A DNA stretch of 55,563 nt. Source: Rhodospirillaceae bacterium. GTDB taxonomy: Bacteria > Pseudomonadota > Alphaproteobacteria > Rhodospirillales > Rhodospirillaceae. The notes under the pieces were generated by a model. It did not search any database and was not told where the DNA came from. It was given only the letters and a program-made list of their open reading frames with translations. The position numbers and the translations under genes were made by a program. This document shows, piece by piece, positions 24,808-35,402 of the stretch; the stretch's first letter is position 1; every line of letters starts with the position of its first letter. The stretch covers positions 1 to 55,563 of the forward strand of contig SCTM01000086.1 in assembly GCA_004297485.1 (NCBI GenBank), written 5' to 3'.

Positions 24808-25566
24808 ATGGCCGAGACCGACGCCCAACTGGCCCGCCGCATCGCCGACGTGGCTGGAGAACTACTCCTCACCCTCCGGCGTTCCGGACTTTTCGAAGGC
24901 AAGTCGCTGGGCAAAGCCGGCGATCGCGTTGCCAATGCTTTCATTATGGAAGCACTCCGCCAGCAACGGCCCGACGACGGCATCCTATCGGAAGAGGAAG
25001 CGGCCGATCCGGCACGTCTCGCCAAAAGCCGTGTCTGGATCGTCGATCCCCTCGACGGTACGCGTGAGTACGGCGAGGAAGGCCGTACCGATTGGGCGGT
25101 TCATATCGCGTTATCCATCGACGGCAAGCCTGAGATAGGGGCTGTTGCCCTGCCCGGCATTCCGCTGACGCTGAGCAGCGACAAGCCGACGGCAATTGTC
25201 CCGCCGGGCAAGAGTCCCCTACGCATGCTGGTCAGCCGCACCCGGCCGGCACGGGAAGCGGTCGAAGTTGCAAAACTGCTTGGTGCCGAACTTGTGCCCA
25301 TGGGCTCGGCGGGCGCCAAAGCCATGGCCGTCGTGCGCAACGAAGCCGATATCTATCTGCATTCCGGCGGACAGTACGAATGGGACAGCTGCGCGCCGGT
25401 CGCGGTCGCGCGGGCTTCAGGCTTGCACGTCTCGCGTATCGACGGCAGCCCGTTGGTCTACAATTGCGAGAACCCGTACTTGCCCGACCTGCTCATGTGC
25501 CGCCAGGAACATGCTGCATCGGTGCTTGGCCTTATCAAGAAGGTCAACGCCGAAGCGGTCGGTTAA
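24808..25566 (+). CDS. cysQ: 3'(2'),5'-bisphosphate nucleotidase CysQ
   Basis: CysQ removes phosphate from adenosine 3',5'-bisphosphate, the by-product of sulfate reduction or sulfotransfer. Typical features are LSEEEAAD near residue 60 (metal-binding Glu), WIVDPLDGTREY near 78 and the late GGQYEWDSCAPVAVARASG. The N-terminal KAGDRVANAFI is also typical. It faces the cysD-cysNC pair, which produces PAPS, across a shared terminator hairpin; the function fits. ATG 24808 follows a GGGAG site. Confidence 0.93.
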   Translation: MAETDAQLARRIADVAGELLLTLRRSGLFEGKSLGKAGDRVANAFIMEALRQQRPDDGILSEEEAADPARLAKSRVWIVDPLDGTREYGEEGRTDWAVHIALSIDGKPEIGAVALPGIPLTLSSDKPTAIVPPGKSPLRMLVSRTRPAREAVEVAKLLGAELVPMGSAGAKAMAVVRNEADIYLHSGGQYEWDSCAPVAVARASGLHVSRIDGSPLVYNCENPYLPDLLMCRQEHAASVLGLIKKVNAEAVG

Positions 25567-25582
25567 GCAGCCGTCGAGCGAC

Positions 25583-25620
25583 GCCCCCGATCTGACAATG
25601 ATTTTGTTCAGATCGGGGGC
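25583..25620. terminator. Strong hairpin between converging cysQ and cysNC
   Basis: GCCCCCGATCTGA (25583-25595) is perfectly complementary to TCAGATCGGGGGC (25608-25620) around a 12-base AT-rich loop. It fills the gap between the two stop codons and is likely to end both transcripts. There is no T run after the stem in either direction, so it is either Rho-assisted or stops by stem stability. Confidence 0.75.
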
Positions 25621-25631
25621 GGGCGATCGCG

Positions 25632-27569
25632 CTAGCTTAAACTCAACAGCTTCTCGACGATCAACTCGGCGGCGTCTTCCGCCGATACCTTCGTTGTATC
25701 GATGCGAACCTCGGGGCTCTCCGGCGGCTCATAGGGCGAATTGATGCCGGTGAAATTCTTGAGTTCGCCCGCACGCGCCTTCTTATAGAGCCCCTTCACG
25801 TCGCGCCGTTCCGCCTCCGCAAGCGGCGTATCGACATGGATTTCGATGAACTCACCCGCCCGCAGCATTTCGCGGACCATCCGCCGTTCGGCACGGAACG
25901 GCGAAATGAAGGCGGTGAGGACAATCAAGCCGGCGTCGGTCATGAGCTTCGCGACCTCACCGAGGCGGCGAATATTCTCGACCCGGTCGGCATCCGTAAA
26001 GCCCAGGTCCTTATTGAGACCATGACGGACGTTGTCGCCATCAAGCAAGAACGTATGCTTGCCCAGCGCATAGAGCTTCTTCTCGACCAGATTGGCGATG
26101 GTCGATTTGCCCGCACCGGAGAGGCCGGTGAACCATAGGACCTTCGGCGTTTGACCTTTCGATGCGGCGTGAGCTTCGCGCGTCACGTCAATCGCCTGCC
26201 AGTGCACGTTCTGCGACCGGCGAAGAGCAAAATGCAGCATGCCAGCAGCGACGGTCGCATTGCTGATCTTATCGATCAGAATAAACCCACCGAGATCATG
26301 AGAGTTCTCATAGGTATCGAACACCAGCGGCTTGTCGGTGGAAAAGTTGGCGACACCAATGGCATTCAAGCCCAGCGTCTTCGCCGCCATATGTTCCAGC
26401 GTGTTGACATTGAGCTGGTATTTAGGCGGTTGGACGGTGGCCGTGACGGTCTGCGTCGCAAGCTTCAACCAATAAGGCCGTCCGGGAAGCATGGCATCGT
26501 CTGACATCCAGACAATTGTGGATTCAAACTGATCCGCGACTTCCGGCGGAGATCCGGCCGCCGCGATGACGTCACCACGCGAGCAGTCGACCTCGTCGGC
26601 GAGCGTCAGCGTGACCGACTGGCCGGCCACGGCGAACGGAAGGTCGCCGTCGAGAGTGACAATGCGTGCCACTTTCGAAGTTTTCCCCGACGGAAGAATA
26701 CGCACCGCGTCTCCCGGCGCGATGGTTCCGGTCGCGATCAACCCCGCGAAGCCGCGGAAATCGAGATTGGGACGATTGACCCATTGCACGGGCATCCGAA
26801 AGGCCCCGGCCTGAAGCCGGGTTTCGTCGACGGGAACCTCTTCGAGATGCTCCAGCAACGTCGGCCCCTTGAACCAAGGCGTCGCCGTCGAACGCGTGGT
26901 AATATTGTCGCCCGCCAATCCGGAGATCGGGATCGGAACGAAATCGCGGATTCCGATTTCCGCGGCGAACGTCCGGTAATCACTGAGAATGCGATCGAAC
27001 ACCGCCTGGTCATAACCGACCAAGTCCATCTTATTGATGGCCAGCACGATATTGCGAATGCCAATGAGATGAGCGAGGTAACTATGCCGCCGAGTTTGCG
27101 TCAGCACGCCTTTGCGCGCGTCAATCAGAATCACGGCCAGATCGGCCGTCGACGCGCCCGTGACCATGTTGCGCGTGTACTGCTCGTGACCGGGCGTATC
27201 GGCAACGATGAACTTTCGCCGGTCGGTTGCGAAAAAGCGATAGGCGACATCGATCGTGATGCCCTGCTCCCGCTCGGCGGCCAGCCCGTCGACGAGCAAG
27301 GCGAAATCGATCGCCTGGCCCTGTGTACCCACGCGCTTGCTGTCGGCTTCGAGGGCAGCGAGCTGGTCCTCGAAAATCATTTTGGAATCGTAAAGCAGCC
27401 GGCCGATCAGCGTCGATTTGCCATCATCCACTGATCCGCAGGTGATGAAGCGTAAAAGCGACTTGTGCTGATGCTTGACGAGATAAGCGTCGATGTCCTC
27501 GGCAATGAGATCGTCTGCCTTGTACGACGACTCCTTCGCCGGGCTGGAGATGACTTCGGAGCTCGCCAT
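25632..27569 (-). CDS. cysNC: Sulfate adenylyltransferase subunit 1 / adenylylsulfate kinase fusion
   Basis: CysN is the GTPase subunit of ATP sulfurylase and CysC phosphorylates APS to PAPS; here they are one 645-residue protein. Residues about 40 to 450 are EF-Tu-like, with G1 [20 protein letters not shown]3 [12 protein letters not shown] and G4 NKMDL. The C-terminal kinase starts near 460 with P-loop GLSGAGKST and has [15 protein letters not shown] and [13 protein letters not shown]. Its ATG shares a base with the cysD stop (TAATG). This fusion is common in Proteobacteria. Confidence 0.97.
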   Translation of the reverse strand: MASSEVISSPAKESSYKADDLIAEDIDAYLVKHQHKSLLRFITCGSVDDGKSTLIGRLLYDSKMIFEDQLAALEADSKRVGTQGQAIDFALLVDGLAAEREQGITIDVAYRFFATDRRKFIVADTPGHEQYTRNMVTGASTADLAVILIDARKGVLTQTRRHSYLAHLIGIRNIVLAINKMDLVGYDQAVFDRILSDYRTFAAEIGIRDFVPIPISGLAGDNITTRSTATPWFKGPTLLEHLEEVPVDETRLQAGAFRMPVQWVNRPNLDFRGFAGLIATGTIAPGDAVRILPSGKTSKVARIVTLDGDLPFAVAGQSVTLTLADEVDCSRGDVIAAAGSPPEVADQFESTIVWMSDDAMLPGRPYWLKLATQTVTATVQPPKYQLNVNTLEHMAAKTLGLNAIGVANFSTDKPLVFDTYENSHDLGGFILIDKISNATVAAGMLHFALRRSQNVHWQAIDVTREAHAASKGQTPKVLWFTGLSGAGKSTIANLVEKKLYALGKHTFLLDGDNVRHGLNKDLGFTDADRVENIRRLGEVAKLMTDAGLIVLTAFISPFRAERRMVREMLRAGEFIEIHVDTPLAEAERRDVKGLYKKARAGELKNFTGINSPYEPPESPEVRIDTTKVSAEDAAELIVEKLLSLS

Positions 27570-28471
27570 TAGAAATACCCTTCCTGCTTCTTCTTCTCCA
27601 TGCTCGCGGCCTGATCGTGGTCGATGGCACGCCCTTGACGCTCGGAGGTGGTGGTCAACAGCATCTCCTGGATCACCTCAGGCAACGTGGCCGCGTCGCT
27701 TTCCACCGCACCCGTCAACGGATAACAGCCGAGTGTCCGGAACCGGATCGAGCGATCCACCGGAACCTCGCCTTTTTTCAAAGGGAAGCGGTCGTCGTCG
27801 ACCATGAGGATCAGCCCGTCACGTACAACCGTCGGCCGCTTGGCCGAGAAGTACAACGGCACGATGGGTATATTTTCCAGGTGGATGTATTGCCAGATGT
27901 CCAGTTCGGTCCAGTTGGAGATCGGAAAGACCCGAATGCTCTCGCCCTTTGTCTTCCTGGCGTTATAAAGCCGCCACAGCTCGGGACGTTGATTCTTCGG
28001 GTCCCAGCGATGATTGGCCGAACGGAAACTGAATATGCGTTCCTTGGCGCGGCTCTTCTCCTCGTCGCGCCGCGCGCCGCCGAAGGCGACGTCAAATCCA
28101 TATTTATTGAGGGCCTGCTTCAGGCCTTCGGTCTTCCACATATCCGTATGAAGCGACCCGTGATCAAAAGGGTTGATCCCTTTCTCTTTCGCTTCCGGAT
28201 TCTGATAGACCAAAAGCTCCATGCCGCTTTCTTTGGCCATGCGGTCACGCAGATCGTACATCGCCTTGAATTTCCAGGTGGTGTCCACATGCAACAATGG
28301 AAACGGCGGCGGCGCGGGATAAAAAGCCTTGCGTGCCAAGTGCAGCATCACCGCGCTGTCCTTGCCCACCGAATAGAGCAGAACAGGTTTTTCCGCTTCC
28401 GCGACAACTTCGCGAAAGATATGGATGCTTTCAGATTCAAGACGCTCTAGGTGCGTCAATGTCTTGGTCAT
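27569..28471 (-). CDS. cysD: Sulfate adenylyltransferase subunit 2
   Basis: CysD adenylates sulfate, driven by GTP hydrolysis in CysN. The PP-loop region [21 protein letters not shown] begins near residue 30; [36 protein letters not shown] and [22 protein letters not shown] are typical. The C-terminal [21 protein letters not shown] ending is the family end. Length 300 is standard. First gene of the cysD-cysNC pair. Confidence 0.97.
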   Translation of the reverse strand: MTKTLTHLERLESESIHIFREVVAEAEKPVLLYSVGKDSAVMLHLARKAFYPAPPPFPLLHVDTTWKFKAMYDLRDRMAKESGMELLVYQNPEAKEKGINPFDHGSLHTDMWKTEGLKQALNKYGFDVAFGGARRDEEKSRAKERIFSFRSANHRWDPKNQRPELWRLYNARKTKGESIRVFPISNWTELDIWQYIHLENIPIVPLYFSAKRPTVVRDGLILMVDDDRFPLKKGEVPVDRSIRFRTLGCYPLTGAVESDAATLPEVIQEMLLTTTSERQGRAIDHDQAASMEKKKQEGYF

Positions 28472-28578
28472 AAGCGGCCCCTCCAGGGCTGAGACGACTA
28501 AAGAAGTAGCTCGACAGAATCAACGCGGCCATCACCGAACCGGCCGCAACGACCTGCAATCAAATTGTGATATGGCTT

Positions 28579-28623
28579 CGTCGGCGGATGAAACCAGATC
28601 GATAGACTCAAAGCCCGCCGACG
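28579..28623. terminator. Possible hairpin at the 3' end of gabD
   Basis: CGTCGGCGG at 28579-28587 is complementary to CCGCCGACG at 28615-28623, with a 27-base loop. The right arm lies in the last codons of gabD, so on the gabD transcript the stem would form across the stop codon. No T run follows. It may be a terminator or chance. Confidence 0.3.
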
Positions 28624-30083
28624 CACACGTACTTAATGTCCAGATAATCCTCAATTCCGTACTTGGAGCCTTCTCGGCCCATTCCGGATTCCTTGATTCC
28701 CCCAAATGGCGCGACTTCAGTGGAAATCAAGCCGGTATTGGCGCCGACGATGCCGTATTCCAGGCCTTCAGCGATTTTGAAAAGCCGCGCCACGTCGCGC
28801 GTGTAGAAGTAACTGGCAAGACCGAATTCCGTGTCATTGGCCATCCTCAGGGCTTCATCATCGGTTTTGAACCGGAAGAGCGGCGCAACCGGACCAAATG
28901 TCTCTTCTCTGGCCACCAACATGTTGGGCGTGACGTCGCGCAGCACTGTGGGTTCGAAGAACGTTCCGCCCAAAGCATGGCGACGCCCGCCACTAACGAC
29001 GCGAGCCCCCTTCGTCACGGCATCCGTGATGTGTTCCTCGACCTTGGCCAGCGCATTGGCATCGATCAAGGGACCCTGTTCGGTCGCCGCACCGCCCAAC
29101 CCCGGTCCGACAACAAGTTTCGAGACTCGTGCCGCGAGCTTCTCGGCGAATGCATCATAAACCTTGTCGTGCACCAGCAAGCGATTGGCGCAGACGCACG
29201 TCTGACCCGTATTACGAAACTTCGATACGATCGCGCCTTCAACGGCCGCATCCAAATCGGCATCCTCGAACACGATGAACGGTGCGTTGCCGCCGAGTTC
29301 CATGGACACTTTTTTCAGGGTAGCCGCGCATTGCGCGGTGAGCGCCTTGCCGATTTCCGTCGAACCGGTAAACGTCAACTTCCGCACGACCGGATTTTGA
29401 GTAAGCTCTGCGCCGATCTCCACGGCCGAACCGGTCACGACACTAAAGACGCCAGCTGGAATTCCCGCTTGCTCGCCCAGAGCCGCCAATGCAAGAGCCG
29501 AAAACGGCGTCTGGCTCGCGGGCTTAAGAACGACCGTGCACCCCGCCGCTAGAGCCGGACCAACCTTGCGGGTAATCATCGCGGCTGGAAAGTTCCATGG
29601 CGTGATCGCGGCCACGACGCCCACGGGCTGCTTGAACACCATGATGCGTTTGTCGGCCTGATGCGATGGAATCACATCGCCATAAACACGCTTCCCTTCC
29701 TCGGCGAACCATTCGACGAAACTGGCCGCATAAACGATTTCGGCGCGCGCTTCGGCGAGAGGTTTGCCCTGCTCCGCCGTCATCAGGCGAGCCAATTCCT
29801 CCTGGTTGCTTATGATGAGGTCGAACCAGCGCCGTAATATGACCGAACGCTCCTTGGCGGTACGACGTCGCCATGCACCCTGCGCCTCCTGCGCCGCCGC
29901 GATGGCACGCGCTGTCTCCGCCCGCCCGCATTTCGGCACCGTCCCAAGTTGCTTACCCGTCGCCGGATTTTTTACCACGATCGTGGTATTGCTATCCGCA
30001 TTCACCCAAGCGCCGGCGACAAACGCCTGTTCGCGCAGGAATGTGAATTCCTTGTGTGCGTCAATTGGCATGACCTTGGTCAT
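28608..30083 (-). CDS. gabD: Succinate-semialdehyde dehydrogenase (NAD(P)-dependent)
   Basis: This aldehyde dehydrogenase oxidises succinate semialdehyde to succinate. The length (491) and sequence fit GabD: PWNFPAAMITRKVGPALAAG near residue 165, FTGSTEIGKAL, catalytic Glu in MELGGNAPFIVFEDADLD and catalytic Cys in NTGQTCVCANR near 295, and a C-terminal PFGGIKESGMGREGSKYGIEDYLDIKY. No GABA transaminase or transporter is next to it, so the source of semialdehyde is not indicated. The start ATG 30083 has a GAGG site upstream. Confidence 0.93.
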   Translation of the reverse strand: MTKVMPIDAHKEFTFLREQAFVAGAWVNADSNTTIVVKNPATGKQLGTVPKCGRAETARAIAAAQEAQGAWRRRTAKERSVILRRWFDLIISNQEELARLMTAEQGKPLAEARAEIVYAASFVEWFAEEGKRVYGDVIPSHQADKRIMVFKQPVGVVAAITPWNFPAAMITRKVGPALAAGCTVVLKPASQTPFSALALAALGEQAGIPAGVFSVVTGSAVEIGAELTQNPVVRKLTFTGSTEIGKALTAQCAATLKKVSMELGGNAPFIVFEDADLDAAVEGAIVSKFRNTGQTCVCANRLLVHDKVYDAFAEKLAARVSKLVVGPGLGGAATEQGPLIDANALAKVEEHITDAVTKGARVVSGGRRHALGGTFFEPTVLRDVTPNMLVAREETFGPVAPLFRFKTDDEALRMANDTEFGLASYFYTRDVARLFKIAEGLEYGIVGANTGLISTEVAPFGGIKESGMGREGSKYGIEDYLDIKYVCVGGL

Positions 30084-30689
30084 CGTGTCCTCTTAACCTC
30101 GCCCTCTTAGCGTACGAAAACCGTTGCGAGGCGGTGAAAATTTCGGAGTAACGCCTCTCCAAATTCGTTCTCATGCCGTTATATTTCAACGACATTTCTC
30201 AGGTGCCATATATCTGAAAGCATCGCCATTGGTGGTCGCAGAGGCGGACGCCGCTTACGGCAGGTCGAAGTATTTTTGCCTAAACACTTGGTATTACGTA
30301 GATGATATTTCCCAGCCACATGGTGCCACCCCATGACCACGGACGATGGCGGTTTCCAGCATACAGCGAAAGCGCCTCATAGCCCCAGGCCCTGGCTACT
30401 CATATCCTGCACACTCATATGTACCGGCAGGCAACAAAGCCTACCCCCGTTTCGCTCTCAAGAAGTGGTCGATGGGCCCCGGTCCTCGACCGCCCAAAAA
30501 ACTTCAAAGAGCCGATGAACCACTGCAGTCGAAATACCGCTGGTTTGGCATCACCCGAGGGGCGGCCAAGAACGGGGTGAGCCCCATTTTGCGTCGCGTC
30601 CTAGATTGCAGCGGCAAGAGATGGTTGCTACTATAACGTGTATATGTAACGCTCGCCGTACTCGAAATTCGGCGCGGGGAATTCACCAA
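30084..30689. other. 606-base gap without a convincing gene
   Basis: The gap between divergent gabD and the secreted protein holds short open frames only, none with a ribosome site and a recognisable product. A small GGGG-TGAG-CCCC hairpin followed by ATTTT lies near 30577. The promoters of both neighbours must be here; no known operator was recognised. Confidence 0.5.
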
Positions 30690-32282
30690 ATGCGGAGAGC
30701 ACTTCTTTCCATGTCGACGGCGCTGCTGGCCGTTTGCCTCGCTTCTCATGCTAAAGCCGTCGAAAAGCAGGCTGCTGTCAACGGTTCGCTTTATGCCGTG
30801 GTCGAAGCGACCTACGACGGCTCGACGGGACCCGTCACGTCCTATCTTCAATTTTTCGATGGCGCCGTGGCCACCACTACGTTTTCGGTGATCATCGTCG
30901 GCGCTCAGAGCGGCCAGACCTACGGCCAGACGGTGAACCTGCAAATTCCGCATAATGCGTCGATCCAGTATTCCCTCGGGCAGCTTTTGAAACTGGCCGG
31001 TTCCGCTACCGGTGCCGGCAAGGCCAACGGCGATACGAGTTATACGGTCTATATCCAGGACCCGGACGCGGCCGCGGGTTTTCAGCACGTCACCTGGAAT
31101 CCCGGCAGCACGTACCTGGAGAACGCGAGCATCTGTAGTAATGGGCTTCTCGCCGCCGCGACCCTGGCGAGCAACAGCAACATCGTGGTGCCGAATGTTC
31201 GCACTTCGTCGCTTGGCGGGGGCACGTTCCCTAGCCTCCTGGAATTCCACAATTACGGGAGCACATCGGCGACTTATCAAATCGCCGTCGTCGACGCCGG
31301 TATCCTGGGAGCCGACGGAAGCACGATCAACGCCAGCGCCGGAACAACCGTCGGCCAAGCCAGTTTGGCCGTTCCCGCCAATTCAACCGTCTACAAACTG
31401 TTCACCGACCTGCAGACAGCCGTGAATTGGCAGCCCAGTTCCACGCAGATTTACGCCAATGTCATTGTCACCAATGCGACTGGCGGAGCACCCGCGGTCG
31501 TGGTCGGCCATTCAATCCACAACACGCCATTAGGCGGTGACATCAACATGACCACCGCATGCGCCGTCAACAATCCAACAAGCGCGACTAAATACGCAGG
31601 CACGATCGCTGGCCTTGGCATGCAAAGCGGAACGCTTGTCGCCACTGTCCAGCCGAGCAGCGCGAGTTCAGCCTCGTCTGGACTTTCCACGCAAAGCTCC
31701 GTGGAAAGACCGCAGGCATCAATCGAAAGACCACAGTCGATATCACAGACCTCGGCCACGCTTTTACTATCCACCGGGACAAGCGTCCTATTGTCCGGTA
31801 CTTTTGATTCCTCGACCAATGCGGTCAACCTCTCGGGCAACGGCTACACGTTCACGGGAACCGCCAGCGGCGGCATCTATTCGGGCACTTACACCGGACC
31901 GAATAGCGGCAGCGGCTATTTTTCGACGCTGAGCACGTCCCAGGGTGCGGTTACCGCATATTGCGGCACCTATAATGAGACCCGCAATCCCAACGGTAAC
32001 GACCCATCCACGGCGGGGGGCGTCTTCAACCTACAAATAGCGGCTAACGGGACGGTATCCGGCGATACGTCTGGTACATACGGCGGCAGCAACGCCGGCA
32101 CCTTCACCGGACAAGCCAATGGCTCCATCGTCAATGTAACCCACATGTCGTCCGGCAAAGATCCTGCAAACAACACCGACGTCGTGGCGACGATCCAAAA
32201 TGGAACCGTAAGCGGAACATATCCATCCGCGGGTGGGACTGGAACGTTCAGCGGCAGTACTTGCGCGTTGCCATCGTCCTGA
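30690..32282 (+). CDS. Secreted Ser/Thr/Gly/Asn-rich protein of unknown function
   Basis: The protein has a classic signal peptide (residues 1 to 23, ending HAKA) and then about 500 residues poor in charge and rich in Ser, Thr, Gly, Asn and Ala, as in surface or extracellular proteins. The first 330 residues form one domain with single Cys at about 148 and 294. A linker follows with a short duplicated SVERPQ/SIERPQ motif near residue 353. The last 150 residues contain repeating beta-type segments (GTVSGDTSGTY, GTVSGTYPSAG). I do not recognise the family. ATG 30690 was chosen because it gives the signal peptide. Neighbours give no hint. Confidence 0.65.
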   Translation: MRRALLSMSTALLAVCLASHAKAVEKQAAVNGSLYAVVEATYDGSTGPVTSYLQFFDGAVATTTFSVIIVGAQSGQTYGQTVNLQIPHNASIQYSLGQLLKLAGSATGAGKANGDTSYTVYIQDPDAAAGFQHVTWNPGSTYLENASICSNGLLAAATLASNSNIVVPNVRTSSLGGGTFPSLLEFHNYGSTSATYQIAVVDAGILGADGSTINASAGTTVGQASLAVPANSTVYKLFTDLQTAVNWQPSSTQIYANVIVTNATGGAPAVVVGHSIHNTPLGGDINMTTACAVNNPTSATKYAGTIAGLGMQSGTLVATVQPSSASSASSGLSTQSSVERPQASIERPQSISQTSATLLLSTGTSVLLSGTFDSSTNAVNLSGNGYTFTGTASGGIYSGTYTGPNSGSGYFSTLSTSQGAVTAYCGTYNETRNPNGNDPSTAGGVFNLQIAANGTVSGDTSGTYGGSNAGTFTGQANGSIVNVTHMSSGKDPANNTDVVATIQNGTVSGTYPSAGGTGTFSGSTCALPSS

Positions 32283-32606
32283 TCCGGAATAGAGTAACTG
32301 CGGCGCGCTATATTCACTCACGTCGTGCTATAAATACCTGTCCGAAGGCTAAACCTCCGTTGAATTGCCGGCAGGTATTGGCCGATTCCCACGAAGCATG
32401 GGTAAGTGAGCAGATTCCTTATTCTGGCTTCCGGGTCGCGGGGTTCACGTGCATCGATCGAGAGCACGCCTCGCCATGGCAAACACCTGCAAGTAGCCAA
32501 TCAGTCCCATCCGCGATGATATTGATCGCAATCAAAGATAGTTTCCATAAGATAGCCGACACTGGCGAAAGCACACCCCATCGCAGAATCACCTGAGGAT
32601 TGATCC
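32283..32606. other. 324-base gap with promoter of the Pat-like gene
   Basis: No gene was seen in this gap. It contains the perfect FNR/FixK box at 32522-32535 and, near its right end, a GAGG ribosome site at 32594-32597 for the next gene. The remainder shows no clear repeats or RNA structures. Confidence 0.5.
32522..32535 (+). promoter_or_regulatory. FNR/FixK box, TTGAT-N4-ATCAA
   Basis: TTGATCGCAATCAA is a perfect match to the FNR/FixK consensus. Its centre is 78 bases before the GTG of the Pat-like gene, so a transcript starting 41 bases downstream of the centre would have a leader of about 37 bases. Confidence 0.7.
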
Positions 32607-35288
32607 GTGTCCGTTCGCAATCTTCATCATGTCCTGCGCCCCCGATCTGTTGCGATCATAGGAGCAAGCCCGCGACCGGGCTCGGTCGGGCAGGTTGTCC
32701 TGTCCAACGTCGTCGCTTCTGGATTTCGCGGGCCGATTTATCCCGTCAACCCGCGTCACGACACTTTAGAAGGATTGCCGTGTTACGCGACAATTGCGGC
32801 TTTGCCGGACACGCCGGACTTGGCGGTCATTGTCACGCCACCTGATACAGTGCCCGGGCTGATTGCGGATTTGGGAGTTCGTGGAACGCGCGCGGCTGTG
32901 ATCATCACGGCCGGATTTGGCGAGGGCGGTCAGCTGTTGGGAGAAAGCCGACGGCAAGCTGTCCTTGAGGCGGCACAGCCCCATCTCCTGCGGGTGATCG
33001 GACCTAATTGTTTCGGGGTAATCATGCCCCGCGTCGGCCTCAACGCCAGCTTCGCGCGGGGCGCCCCATCCAAGGGTAATCTGGCGTTTGTGACCCAGTC
33101 GGGTGCCATTATGGCCGCAATGATGGACTGGGCACGACCACGCGATATCGGATTCTCGGCGGTCGTGAGCCTCGGCGACATGGCCGATGCGGATTTTGGC
33201 GATCTGATCGATTACCTCGGCAACGATCGCGATACGCGTGCAATCCTGCTCTACGTCGAGGCGATTACCAATCCTCGAAAGTTCATGTCCGCGGCCCGAG
33301 CCGCCGCCCGCATCAAACCAATCATCGTCATCAAAGGTGGGCGTCATGCCGCAGGCGCCAAGGCCGCCAGATCACACACCGGCGCTCTCGCAGGCACTGA
33401 TGCGGTCTATGATGCGGCCTTTGCCCGCGCGGGCTTGGTGCGTGTGCGAACCATGGAACAATTGTTCGATACTGCGGCGTTACTCTCCGTCGCGCCGGAA
33501 GTACGCGGCGACCGACTGGCGATCGTCACAAATGGCGGCGGGGTCGGCGTGCTTGCGGTCGATGATCTGCTCGATTGCGGCGGCAAAATGGCCGAGCTAT
33601 CCGAAGATACCATCGCGCGATTGGACAAGGTGTTGCCGGCCGCATGGAGCCGCGGCAACCCGGTCGATATTATCGGCGATGCGACCGGCACACGTTACGT
33701 CGAGGCGATCACCGCGGTCTCTGCCGACTCCAATGCCGACGCCATCTTAGTTATGCACTGCCCCACGGCCGTCGTGGATCCTCTGGAAGCCGCCACAGCT
33801 GTCGTCAATGTTCCTTGCGCGAAGCCGCTGCTAACTACATGGCTAGGCGAGGCGTCGGTCGTGGGCGCGCGTAAGCTGTTTGCCGAACGCAAAATCCCCA
33901 CCTTCTCTACGGCAGGCGAAGCAATTGATGGATTCATGAATCTCGTACGTTATCGAAGGCGCCAAGATACGCTAATGGAAGTGCCACGTGCCGCATCGGT
34001 AATTTCTCATCAGAATATCGCGCAGGCCCGGGACATCATCTCAGCCGCGATCGCCGATGGCACGAGCTGGCTGGCTCCCCTTCAGGTACGGCAGATACTC
34101 AGCCTCTACGGCATTCCCGCCAATCGCTGTGTCATGACGTCGCGGCCCGATGAAGCCGCCACTGCGGCGGAAAACTTAGGGAGGCCAGTCGCTCTTAAGA
34201 TCAGGTCACGCGACATCATACACAAAAGTGATCTTGGCGGCGTCATCCTGAATCTCAACGGCGCGGCGGCCGTCAAAACTGCCGCTGAAGCCATGCTGCA
34301 CCATATCGCCCAGAAGTCACCACAGGCACGGATCGATGGATTTGCCGTGGAAGAAATGATTCTGCGGCCTCAGGCTCAAGAACTTATTCTCGGCATCACG
34401 GTCGACCGCACTTTTGGACCGGTGATCATTTTCGGTCATGGTGGAACCGCCGTAGAAGTTATCGATGATAAAGTTCTCGGGCTCGCCCCCCTTAATCTCA
34501 ATCTCGCCAAGGCGATGATCAGCGAAACTCGGATCGGACGCCTTCTGAAGGGATATCGTGATTGCCCGCCGGCCGATATGGAGGCCGTAGCGCATGCTTT
34601 GGTGGCATTGTCGCAACTCGCCGCCAGTCACCCGGAAATCGCCGATGTAGATATCAATCCGCTGTTGGCGGATGCCGACGGCATTATCGCCGTCGACGCG
34701 CGAATCAGGCTTGAGAAGCCACTTGCAACGGCCGGAGATCGCCTCGTCATATGCCCCTACCCTCACGATTTGGAGCAGGATCTAAAGCTGCAAAGCGGCG
34801 ACGTTGTGTTTATGCGTCCCGTTCGACCGGAAGACGAAGAAGCTGTGCGCGCCATGGTCACCCGGCTGACCCCCCAGGATGTACGATTCCGGTTTTTCTC
34901 ACCCTTGAAAGAATTAGGACATCCGTTGGCGGCCAGGCTCACGCAAATCGACTATGATCGGGAAATGGCGCTCATCGCGTTTTCGAAGGAATCCGCAGAC
35001 ACCGTTCCTTGGGGAATAGTGCGCATTCACGCAGATCCCGACAATCAACGGGCTGAGTTCGCCATTACGGTACGTTCCGATCGACAGGATCGAGGACTGG
35101 GAATAGCCATGTTACGGTGCATTCTCGACATCGCCGCTCGGCGCGGCATCGGCGAAGTGTGGGGCGACGTTATGCGTCATAACCAACGCATGCTCGATTT
35201 GTGTGACCGGCTCGGTTTTACCAGATCTGACCCCGTCGGCGACCCGAGTATCATTCAAGTCCAAAAACGAACCGCGCACAAAATCTAA
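32607..35288 (+). CDS. ADP-forming acyl-CoA synthetase / GNAT acetyltransferase (Pat/YfiQ-like)
   Basis: The 893-residue protein has the CoA-ligase layout: N-terminal CoA-binding Rossmann domain (RSVAIIGASPRPGSVG), succinyl-CoA-ligase domains with GPNCFGVIMP and ARSHTGALAGTDAVYDAAF near residue 250, an ATP-grasp part (PVALKIRSRDIIHKSDLGGVILNL) and a C-terminal GNAT domain from about 735 (FMRPVRPEDEEAVRAM, then FAITVRSDRQDRGLGIAML). Pat/YfiQ proteins acetylate lysines, for example of acetyl-CoA synthetase; the ligase half is often inactive, but here a His is present in SHTG. GTG 32607 follows a GAGG site. An FNR/FixK box lies 71 bases upstream. Confidence 0.87.
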   Translation: MSVRNLHHVLRPRSVAIIGASPRPGSVGQVVLSNVVASGFRGPIYPVNPRHDTLEGLPCYATIAALPDTPDLAVIVTPPDTVPGLIADLGVRGTRAAVIITAGFGEGGQLLGESRRQAVLEAAQPHLLRVIGPNCFGVIMPRVGLNASFARGAPSKGNLAFVTQSGAIMAAMMDWARPRDIGFSAVVSLGDMADADFGDLIDYLGNDRDTRAILLYVEAITNPRKFMSAARAAARIKPIIVIKGGRHAAGAKAARSHTGALAGTDAVYDAAFARAGLVRVRTMEQLFDTAALLSVAPEVRGDRLAIVTNGGGVGVLAVDDLLDCGGKMAELSEDTIARLDKVLPAAWSRGNPVDIIGDATGTRYVEAITAVSADSNADAILVMHCPTAVVDPLEAATAVVNVPCAKPLLTTWLGEASVVGARKLFAERKIPTFSTAGEAIDGFMNLVRYRRRQDTLMEVPRAASVISHQNIAQARDIISAAIADGTSWLAPLQVRQILSLYGIPANRCVMTSRPDEAATAAENLGRPVALKIRSRDIIHKSDLGGVILNLNGAAAVKTAAEAMLHHIAQKSPQARIDGFAVEEMILRPQAQELILGITVDRTFGPVIIFGHGGTAVEVIDDKVLGLAPLNLNLAKAMISETRIGRLLKGYRDCPPADMEAVAHALVALSQLAASHPEIADVDINPLLADADGIIAVDARIRLEKPLATAGDRLVICPYPHDLEQDLKLQSGDVVFMRPVRPEDEEAVRAMVTRLTPQDVRFRFFSPLKELGHPLAARLTQIDYDREMALIAFSKESADTVPWGIVRIHADPDNQRAEFAITVRSDRQDRGLGIAMLRCILDIAARRGIGEVWGDVMRHNQRMLDLCDRLGFTRSDPVGDPSIIQVQKRTAHKI

Positions 35289-35355
35289 CAGGATGGCGCT
35301 GGAGGGCTATCACTTCGGTGACGTCACGTTTAAGTCAATTTGACACCGACGGCCG

Positions 35356-35369
35356 TTGATATTGATCAA
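35356..35369 (+). promoter_or_regulatory. FNR/FixK box, TTGAT-N4-ATCAA
   Basis: TTGATATTGATCAA is a perfect consensus box, 33 bases before the ATG of the NAD(P)H oxidoreductase. With the usual 41-base distance from box centre to start point, transcription would begin almost exactly at the ATG, which would give a leaderless message. Confidence 0.7.
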
Positions 35370-35402
35370 TGGCCGGGGACCTATCGTGTGCCATGATTCG
35401 AC

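Noticed and set aside
30294-30301. TTACGTAG, a second match to the FixJ-type motif
   Set aside because: Eight bases with one mismatch are expected several times by chance in this window and neither neighbour is linked to oxygen control.
30346-30636. 96-codon frame ahead of the secreted protein
   Set aside because: No ribosome site, no family resemblance and a Pro/Arg-rich composition; it overlaps the likely promoter region.
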